DNA of 22,539 bases, taken from the NCBI GenBank assembly GCA_964524295.1, contig CAZGCW010000039.1, forward strand, positions 1 to 22,539, read 5' to 3'. Made by a program: the position numbers and the translations under genes. Source of the DNA: UBA9926 sp964524295 (GTDB lineage Bacteria; Pseudomonadota; Gammaproteobacteria; Pseudomonadales; Azotimanducaceae). The notes under the pieces are model-generated. The model worked only from the letters and a program-made list of their open reading frames with translations. It was not told the origin of the DNA and searched no databases. Shown piece by piece: positions 16,455 through 22,539 of this stretch. Position 1 is the first letter of the stretch. Each line of letters starts with the position of its first letter.

Positions 16455-17622
16455 GCTGGGTAGGGTCCGGTAGTAGTATGCTTTCCATGATATCCAGATA
16501 AACCTGGGTCAGGTCTCCAAGATCGGATAACGAAGTCCATTCATTAACCTGGTGAATGGTTTCGTTGCGCAGGCCGATTTCAACGACTTCAATTCCTGAT
16601 TCGGCTATAAATCTTCCATCAGATGTGCCCCCACCGGTGGAAAGGGTCGGCTGATAGCCCTTGATTTTGTTGATAGCCTGTGATGTGGCGGCGATTAAAA
16701 CGCCATCCTGGGTCAGGAAAGGTTCGCCAGACAAGGACCATTGCAGGTCAAATTCCAGGTTGTGGAGATTGAGAATGCGCTCGGTTTCTTGTATCAAAGC
16801 AGGTTCAGTGGATTCGGTAGAATAGCGAAAATTGAAGTCGATAATCGCTTCTCCGGGAATAACATTGGTCGCACCGGAACCTGATTGGAAGTTTGATATT
16901 TGGAAACTGGTTGGTGGGAAGAATGTATTGCCAGTATCCCAGGTTGCTTGACTCAGTAGAGTCAGTGCCGGTAAACACGCATGAATAGGATTGCTCGCTT
17001 TGTCTGGATAGGCAACGTGGCCCTGCTTGCCCTTTACCGTTAGCCTTCCGTTTAAAGAACCCCTGCGTCCTACCCTTATTACATCACCGAGAAGTTGGTC
17101 GCTGGAGGGTTCGCCAACAACACAGTAGTCGAAACGTTCACCCTGATTGTTAAGCCAGGCCATGACTCGTTTGGTGCCGTTAATGGCTTTGGCTTCCTCG
17201 TCGCTGGTGATCAGGAAACCCAGCCTTCCATGGTAATGTTGATGCTTGCTATGGAATATTCTGGCGGCAATGAGCATGGCAGCCAATGCCCCTTTCATGT
17301 CGGCAGCACCTCGACCTGTAATTGTGTCACCGGAGAGGGTGGCAGCATAAGGGTCGCTGGTCCAGGCGGACACCTGCCCTGCAGGAACCACATCGGTATG
17401 TCCTGCAAAAACCAGGGTTGGCCCGGGTTTTGAACCGCTTCTGGTTGCCCAAAGGTTACTAACATCCTCAAAGGGGAGTCGCGTAGAGGTATAGCCCAAC
17501 GGCGCAATGAATGCTTCGATGGTATCTTGGCAACCGCAGTCTTGAGGAGAAATCGATGGTTTTTCCATGAGTTCAGACAGGATCGCTACCAACTCTCGTT
17601 CTTGATAGGTATCAAATTTCAT
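16444..17622 (-). CDS. dapE: Succinyl-diaminopimelate desuccinylase
   Basis: DapE removes succinate from N-succinyl-LL-diaminopimelate, giving LL-diaminopimelate for lysine and peptidoglycan. It is a two-zinc M20-family enzyme. The 392 residues are slightly above the E. coli length (375). Expected metal and catalytic residues are visible: H75 and D77 in GHTDVVP, D108 in GRGAADMKG, the catalytic E142-E143 pair in SDEEA, E171 in VGEPSS, and a late histidine in NETIHQVNEW. H202 in GHVAYP is the dimer-bridging substrate-binding histidine. The gene starts 11 bases after dapD and overlaps the next gene by 11 bases. The ribosome site is weak, so coupling to dapD is likely. Confidence 0.96.
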   Translation of the reverse strand: MKFDTYQERELVAILSELMEKPSISPQDCGCQDTIEAFIAPLGYTSTRLPFEDVSNLWATRSGSKPGPTLVFAGHTDVVPAGQVSAWTSDPYAATLSGDTITGRGAADMKGALAAMLIAARIFHSKHQHYHGRLGFLITSDEEAKAINGTKRVMAWLNNQGERFDYCVVGEPSSDQLLGDVIRVGRRGSLNGRLTVKGKQGHVAYPDKASNPIHACLPALTLLSQATWDTGNTFFPPTSFQISNFQSGSGATNVIPGEAIIDFNFRYSTESTEPALIQETERILNLHNLEFDLQWSLSGEPFLTQDGVLIAATSQAINKIKGYQPTLSTGGGTSDGRFIAESGIEVVEIGLRNETIHQVNEWTSLSDLGDLTQVYLDIMESILLPDPTQHVS

Positions 17623-17633
17623 GGTTTTCTAGC

Positions 17634-18650
17634 TTAATTGTGGCTGTGTAAGGTGCTGTTGAGTTGAATCGCTTGCCGATTAGTTCGACATTGGACCGCA
17701 CCGCTGCGGGAGTGCCGGATAAACAGCATATCATCCTGACCACTTAATTCCCGGGCCTTTGCAATCATGACCTGTTGTCGGCCTTCATCGAGTACTTCGA
17801 CCAGGGTTCCGGGGGTGATATAAAGACCGGCTTCAATTGTGCAGCGGTTCCCGAGGGAGATTCCGGTTCCGGCATTGGCACTGATGAGGCAGTCCTCACC
17901 AATGCTGATGACAGTATTACCGCCGCCGGATAAGGTGCCCGCGGTTGATGCGCTGCCGCCCAGGTCACTGCCTGAACCCACCATGACGCCCTGGGAAATT
18001 CGACCTTCTATCATGTTAGGTCCCTCGCACCCGGCATTAAAGTTAGCAAACCCTTCATGCATAACGGTGGTTCCCTCGCCCAGATAGGCGCCTAGCCGAA
18101 CTCTCGCAGAATCAGCAATCCTCACGCCTTTAGGTATAAAGTAGTTGGTGAGTATCGGGAATTTATCGACACTGAATACCGTCAGTAGTTTGCCTGAAAT
18201 TCTCGCGCTCATTCTGGCTTGTTCGACCTCTTCCAGATCAATAGCGCCCTGGTTGGTCCATGCTACATTCGGTAGTAGGGGGAAAATGCCCTCGAGATTG
18301 AGTTGGTTTGGTCTGACCAGGCAATGCGATAGTAAGTGCAGTTTAAGATAAGCCTCCGGTGTTGAAGTCAGACCAGAATCATGTTCCAGAATCGTTAATA
18401 CCATTGGACTGGTGGCTTCTTGAAATTGCTGCAAGATCTGTTTTTGAGAGACAAGGTCTATCGCCTCTGCCAGGCTTTGGATGGTCGTCGCATCCAGTGG
18501 CAGCGTTTGATTGCCGCCTTGATAGGTTGTCAAGGCGGCGATGGTGGCTAGTAGGCCATCATCTGGGTTGATCAAAGGTTCCGGATAATATACTTCTAAC
18601 CATTCCTGTTTTCGGTTTTGAGTTCCGATTCCGAATGCTAAGCTGAACAT
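17634..18650 (-). CDS. dapD: Tetrahydrodipicolinate N-succinyltransferase, long Pseudomonas type
   Basis: DapD adds succinyl from succinyl-CoA to tetrahydrodipicolinate, the committed step of the succinylase branch of diaminopimelate synthesis. At 338 residues this is the longer Pseudomonas-type enzyme (about 344), not the 274-residue enterobacterial form. The N-terminal SLAFGIGTQNR and the block GIFPLLPNVAWTN match Pseudomonas DapD as I recall it. The C-terminal half has left-handed beta-helix repeats: GVRIADSARVRLGAYLGEG, TTVMHEGFANFNAG, GTLSGGGNTVISIG and ISANAGTGISLG. The ATG at 18650 has no clear ribosome site, but no alternative start lies in frame nearby. An extended -10 promoter lies about 35 bases upstream, and this gene heads the dapD-plsB run. 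Confidence 0.96.
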   Translation of the reverse strand: MFSLAFGIGTQNRKQEWLEVYYPEPLINPDDGLLATIAALTTYQGGNQTLPLDATTIQSLAEAIDLVSQKQILQQFQEATSPMVLTILEHDSGLTSTPEAYLKLHLLSHCLVRPNQLNLEGIFPLLPNVAWTNQGAIDLEEVEQARMSARISGKLLTVFSVDKFPILTNYFIPKGVRIADSARVRLGAYLGEGTTVMHEGFANFNAGCEGPNMIEGRISQGVMVGSGSDLGGSASTAGTLSGGGNTVISIGEDCLISANAGTGISLGNRCTIEAGLYITPGTLVEVLDEGRQQVMIAKARELSGQDDMLFIRHSRSGAVQCRTNRQAIQLNSTLHSHN

Positions 18651-18681
18651 GTTGTTGCCGTTGGTCTGTAAGAGACGCGGT

Positions 18682-18690
18682 ATTATGCCA
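18682..18690 (-). promoter_or_regulatory. Probable extended -10 promoter for dapD
   Basis: On the minus strand the sequence reads TGGCATAAT, an extended -10 (TGn followed by five of six consensus bases), 31 bases ahead of the dapD start codon. The -35 region at the proper spacing is poor (TGAATT), which extended -10 promoters tolerate. Its place in the only sizeable gap of the minus-strand run supports an independent start for dapD through plsB. A reporter or 5'-end mapping would be needed to confirm. Confidence 0.4.
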
Positions 18691-18769
18691 GTCTTCGAAG
18701 TTAAATTCAGTAGATACCGGGGTTTACAGCGAAACGATTGCTAACAGGCAGCTGTTTTAACTGCGGGGT

Positions 18770-18781
18770 ATCAGTACTGAT
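18770..18781. repeat. Perfect 12-base palindrome ATCAGTACTGAT
   Basis: A self-complementary 12-mer lies in the gap between dapC and dapD, about 80 bases upstream of the proposed dapD -10 element. It has no loop, so it is a poor hairpin but could be a site for a dimeric regulator. I do not recognise it as a known operator, and chance is a fair explanation. Confidence 0.35.
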
Positions 18782-18814
18782 CCGGGTTTGACGTGATGCC
18801 CAATTAGTTAGGTT

Positions 18815-20014
18815 TCAGCTCAGTCTAGGCCAATGATCTCGAAGCCTTTCAGCAGCCTGTATGCATTGATCCAATTCGGCAACCAGCGCTAATCTTACTC
18901 GATTCTGCCCCGGATTTACCTGATCTGAACTGCGTGCTAGATAGCTGCCAGGTAGAACCCTAATGTTAGTCTCCTTGATCAGGTTGACTGCGAATTTCTG
19001 ATCATCATAAGGAGTTTCAGGCCAGAGGTAAAAGCTGGCTTCCGGTTGGTGCATAGGCCAGAAGTCATTAATGATGTTCAGGAAAGCCGTATATTTTTCT
19101 CGGTACCTAGCCCGATTGATAATGACGTGTTGTTCATCTGACCAAGCCAGGCTGCTCAATAGTTGATTATGGATGGGCATGGCTGAACCGTGGTAAGTGC
19201 GGTACAACAAGAATGACTCGATGAGTCGCGCATCTCCGCAAACATAGCCAGAGCGAAGCCCTGGGAGATTGGAACGCTTTGACAGACTATTGAATGCCAG
19301 GCATTGCTTGTACCCCGTATTGCCCATCTTTGCAGATGCCTCCAATAAACCGGGTGGGGCACTGGTCTCACTGCGATAGATTTCGGAATAACATTCATCC
19401 GCTATGATAACGAACCCATGCTTTAATGCCTGTTCGATCAGATATTGCATTTCTGCAATACTGAGCAGGCTGCCATGTGGGTTACCGGGATTGCAAAGGT
19501 AGAGGATGCTAACCCGATCCCAGGTATTCGGTTTAATGGCGTTGTAATCAGGCTTAAAGGGGGCGTTGGTGTCGCTGTTGACATAGAGGGGTTGGCACCC
19601 GGCCAGCAAACAGGCGCCCTCATAGATCTGATAAAATGGGTTGGGCAAGATGATGTGTTTTCGTTTCAGTGGTTCACTGAGCGCCTGAGCGACCGAAAAC
19701 AGGCCTTCGCGGGTCCCATTGACCGGTAAAACCTCGGTCTCAGGGTTAATTCTGGCAGGTGGATAACGCCTCGCAACAAATTCCGATATAGCTTGCCTCA
19801 GTTCAGGAATGCCGCGCGTGGGTGGATAGGTCGCCAAGCCCTTCCTGAGGAGATCAGGAGAGGTTATGTAATCGATCAGAAAGTCCGGAGAGGCGTGTTT
19901 TGGCTCACCCAGAGCAAGGGATATTGGGTTGAGGTCTGCAGGCGTAACCGATGCCAGTAATGTGTTCAGACGGTCAAAAGGGTAGGGTTTTAATTTTTTT
20001 AAAGATGTGTTCAT
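18815..20014 (-). CDS. dapC: Succinyldiaminopimelate aminotransferase
   Basis: This class I/II pyridoxal-phosphate aminotransferase is expected to convert N-succinyl-2-amino-6-oxopimelate to N-succinyl-LL-diaminopimelate with glutamate, the step between DapD and DapE. The 399 residues carry LALGEPKH (33-40), PVNGTREGLF (97-106), CNPGNPHG (174-181), ADECYSEIY (205-213), the cofactor lysine K246 in SLSKRSNLPGLRSG and a late RVRLALV. The sequence resembles Pseudomonas DapC. Placement beside dapD and glnD is what separates it from other aminotransferases; a broader specificity cannot be excluded. The ATG at 20014 overlaps the glnD stop by four bases and has no ribosome site of its own, so translation is coupled. 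Confidence 0.92.
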   Translation of the reverse strand: MNTSLKKLKPYPFDRLNTLLASVTPADLNPISLALGEPKHASPDFLIDYITSPDLLRKGLATYPPTRGIPELRQAISEFVARRYPPARINPETEVLPVNGTREGLFSVAQALSEPLKRKHIILPNPFYQIYEGACLLAGCQPLYVNSDTNAPFKPDYNAIKPNTWDRVSILYLCNPGNPHGSLLSIAEMQYLIEQALKHGFVIIADECYSEIYRSETSAPPGLLEASAKMGNTGYKQCLAFNSLSKRSNLPGLRSGYVCGDARLIESFLLYRTYHGSAMPIHNQLLSSLAWSDEQHVIINRARYREKYTAFLNIINDFWPMHQPEASFYLWPETPYDDQKFAVNLIKETNIRVLPGSYLARSSDQVNPGQNRVRLALVAELDQCIQAAERLRDHWPRLS

Positions 20015-22539
20015 CGGTTTGTTAGGTCTGCTATGTGCTGATCCAGGGCATCACAGATGGCCTGCCTGATTTTTTCTTGATCTCCAGGATCCAATACCTG
20101 TTGTTCCTGATGGTCAACAATATGGAACACATCCTCGACCCGTTCACCGAGCGTGGTTATCTTTGCAGCCAACATATGAATCTGCAGGTCGTCAAAGGTA
20201 TTAGCCAGAACAACCAGCAAACCAGGACGGTCTGGGGCAATCACCTCTAGAACACTGAAGTTAACATTGGCTTGGTTGGTCAGGGATACTTCGGTTTTCC
20301 TGCTGAATTGTTTGAGGGCGCGTGAGGTGCGTCGTGGATTAAAGCTCTTCTTCTCCGGTGCCATGATGGAGTCGTGCAGGGTTTTTTTAATTACATTAAT
20401 GCGATCAGGTTGATTGCCCACTGGCCTGCCATTGCTTTCCAGTACGTCGAAAGTGTAATGGGTCCTGGTGGCTGAGGTGCTCGGGATTCGGGCATCGACG
20501 ATATTCAGGCCGAGCCGTTCAAAAGCGGTTGCAATGGCATGAAACAGGGATCGGCGTGAAGTCGCATGAATTAAAATATGCGTTGCCGCTTCTTCTTCAG
20601 AAATCCGGGTGACTGCTTCGTGGATGAGGATGAGGGGTTCATTGGGTTTGCTATGGAGAATAATCGATTCAGTTTGCCAGACAATATTGGCCAGTGGTTC
20701 GCGAATGAAGTAATCATCATCCAGGCCTTGCCAGAGACTCTGCGTCTGGTCGATGCTGACATTTTTGTCCTTAAGTTGCTTTATAGCGGAACTCTGTATT
20801 TGTTCCAGGTAATGTTCGCGATCAACTGTATTGTCTAATCCGTGCCCCAGCAGGCGGTTGGTTTCAAGGTAGAGTTGTGACAGCAGTGATGCTCGCCAGC
20901 TATTCCAGAGCGTGGGATTGGTGGCATTGATATCCGCTACGGTCAGGGCATATAGATAGTCAAGCCTGCGTTGATCTCCTATTAGCTGGGCAAACTCAAG
21001 GACAATATCAGGGTCGAATATATCTTTTCGCTGTGCTGTGGTTGACATAAGTAGGTGATTTTCCACTAACCAGCAGACCAGATTGGTGTCCCATGTGCCC
21101 AGGGCATGGCGGTGACAGAAGTCCCTGGCGAGACTAATGCCAAGAATTGAATGGTCTCCGCCCTGACCTTTTGCCAGGTCATGGAAAAGACCCGCGATAT
21201 AGAGCAATTCAACTTTTGGGAGCCTTTGGTAGATGTGTGCGGCGATCGGGAATTTTTGCTTTTGATCTTTATACCTAAACCGGCGCATATTTCTGACCAC
21301 CTGCAGGGTGTGCGCATCGACGGTGTAAATATGAAACAGGTCGAATTGCATCTGGCCGATGACGCGTTCAAATTCAGGCATATAGGCGCTCAGAATGCCA
21401 TATCGGATCATTCTACGAAGTTGTGAAAATAGATGATGTTCAACCCGGAGCAATTCAAGGAATAGTTCGGTATGGATGGGATTTTCCCTGAAGTCTTCAT
21501 CAATGCTAGTGGCATGATGGCGGGCGAGTCGTATGGTACTAGCTCGTATGCCTTTCAAATGCGGACTGGAGCCAAGGATAACGAACATTTCTAGCAGGGC
21601 TTCCGGGTGGTCATGGAAAACGCGTTCAAATGAGACTTCCAGGAAATCATTGTAACTCTGGAAACGGTAGTTAATGGGCTTGATGATGGCTTTAGCGCTG
21701 GATCCAACCACTTGCTCGTCAAAGGACTGTAACAGGATCTCGTTTATTGTGCTGACTGCCTGTGCCTGTCGATAGTAATCCTGCATAAACTGTTCAACGG
21801 CAAGTTGATCACCATCTTGGTAACCGAGTCGCTTGGCTAAATTTCGCTGGTTATCGAATAGAAGGCGGTTTTCATCACGATGACTGATCATGTGCAGGTT
21901 AAACCGTACATCCCAAAGGAATCGTTGCGCCGTTAGCAGGGTTTCGGCTTCATCCCGTCTTAAAAAGCCAAGGTTCGTTAATTTCAGTAGGTCATTGGTG
22001 CCATAATAGCGCTTGGCTACCCAGAGGATCGTTTGAATATCGCGCAATCCGCCAGGAGAAGTCTTGATGTTGGGTTCGAGGCTGAATTCGGTATGATTCG
22101 ACTTGCTGTGGCGGTCCTGTTGCTCTCGCAATTTAGCGCTATAAAACTGGCCTGGTTGCCATATTTTTCGATTGGAGATGGCCGTTATCATTCGCTCTAA
22201 TAATTCATCCTCACCCGCCAGGGTCCTCGAGTCCATGAGCGCCGTGAGGATCGTCACATCCTGTTTAGCCTTGGCTGCAGTGTCGCTGATTGAACGTACT
22301 GAGTGACCCACTTCAAGACCAATATCCCAGAGTAAAGTCAGAAATGACTGAATGTTATGGGTATGGTTTTGCTGGGTGTCTCTTTCGGATAGGATCAACA
22401 GATCGATGTCGGAATGGGGGAGTAATTCCTGCCGACCATAGCCGCCAACGGCGATAAGCGATATTCTGGTTTTGCGCCATCGTGATTTGTTTTCATCCCA
22501 GTTAAAGCGCATCCAACACAATTGCAGTACATGGTCCAT
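20011..22539 (-). CDS. glnD: PII uridylyltransferase/uridylyl-removing enzyme, 5' end outside window
   Basis: GlnD senses glutamine and adds or removes UMP on PII proteins, controlling glutamine synthetase and nitrogen regulation. The 842 visible residues lack about 55-60 from the N-terminus compared with the usual 890-900; the ATG at 22539 is probably internal and the gene runs off the window. The nucleotidyltransferase domain opens with GGYGRQELLPHSDIDLLIL (32-50), D44 and D46 being the metal-binding pair. SPGGLRDIQT is at 161-170. The HD domain has FHDLAKGQGGDHS (452-464), complete for hydrolysis. Two ACT domains follow, near 660-735 and 765-840, the second with APDRPGLL. The gene ends in a four-base overlap with dapC. 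Nothing suggests inactivation in the visible part. Confidence 0.95.
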   Translation of the reverse strand: MDHVLQLCWMRFNWDENKSRWRKTRISLIAVGGYGRQELLPHSDIDLLILSERDTQQNHTHNIQSFLTLLWDIGLEVGHSVRSISDTAAKAKQDVTILTALMDSRTLAGEDELLERMITAISNRKIWQPGQFYSAKLREQQDRHSKSNHTEFSLEPNIKTSPGGLRDIQTILWVAKRYYGTNDLLKLTNLGFLRRDEAETLLTAQRFLWDVRFNLHMISHRDENRLLFDNQRNLAKRLGYQDGDQLAVEQFMQDYYRQAQAVSTINEILLQSFDEQVVGSSAKAIIKPINYRFQSYNDFLEVSFERVFHDHPEALLEMFVILGSSPHLKGIRASTIRLARHHATSIDEDFRENPIHTELFLELLRVEHHLFSQLRRMIRYGILSAYMPEFERVIGQMQFDLFHIYTVDAHTLQVVRNMRRFRYKDQKQKFPIAAHIYQRLPKVELLYIAGLFHDLAKGQGGDHSILGISLARDFCHRHALGTWDTNLVCWLVENHLLMSTTAQRKDIFDPDIVLEFAQLIGDQRRLDYLYALTVADINATNPTLWNSWRASLLSQLYLETNRLLGHGLDNTVDREHYLEQIQSSAIKQLKDKNVSIDQTQSLWQGLDDDYFIREPLANIVWQTESIILHSKPNEPLILIHEAVTRISEEEAATHILIHATSRRSLFHAIATAFERLGLNIVDARIPSTSATRTHYTFDVLESNGRPVGNQPDRINVIKKTLHDSIMAPEKKSFNPRRTSRALKQFSRKTEVSLTNQANVNFSVLEVIAPDRPGLLVVLANTFDDLQIHMLAAKITTLGERVEDVFHIVDHQEQQVLDPGDQEKIRQAICDALDQHIADLTNR

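Noticed and set aside
18770..18781. Palindrome as the dapC terminator
   Set aside because: A 12-base palindrome without a loop would form a hairpin of only about four pairs in RNA, and no T run follows on the minus strand.

Overview
This window is ordinary chromosomal DNA of a gammaproteobacterium. Nearly every gene is a recognisable core or housekeeping gene. Protein features and gene order resemble the Pseudomonas/Oceanospirillales/Cellvibrionales side of the class: a long Pseudomonas-type DapD, a RelA starting like Pseudomonas RelA, and the sets cysM-rlmD-relA and adk..tsaB..rsmJ..plsB..dapD-dapC-glnD. These family and gene-order comparisons are from memory, not from a search. I see no phage, transposon, CRISPR array, tRNA or rRNA gene.

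Layout. Positions 1-680 hold a probable two-helix membrane mini-protein on the minus strand and a long intergenic stretch with a (CCTCTC)n tract. Positions 681-5937 are a plus-strand run: cysM (cysteine synthesis), rlmD (23S rRNA methylation), relA (stringent response) and adk (adenylate kinase). In this sequence relA is broken by a frameshift just before its zinc-finger and ACT domains. A strong hairpin at 6167-6197 separates adk from the convergent mobA (molybdenum cofactor). From 6857 a second plus-strand run follows, yoaA-tsaB-rsmJ (DNA repair helicase, tRNA t6A synthesis, 16S rRNA methylation), whose genes join through 4-base stop/start overlaps.

Positions 10041-22539 are transcribed from the minus strand. 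In transcription order they are glnD (5' end outside the window), dapC, then dapD, dapE, a conserved-looking unknown protein, gspN, gspC, gspD and plsB. Genes overlap or nearly touch, except for a 164-base gap before dapD that contains a good extended -10 element. This run joins nitrogen sensing, three steps of the succinylase lysine/diaminopimelate pathway, inner- and outer-membrane parts of the type II secretion system, and the first acyltransferase of phospholipid synthesis. The common theme is the cell envelope.

The observation most worth checking is the relA break. Both halves keep family-like sequence, and the best-fitting explanation is a net loss of about five bases. I found no convincing new biological system. 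The unidentified 124-residue protein between dapE and gspN and the mixed dap/gsp/plsB operon are the least ordinary coding features.
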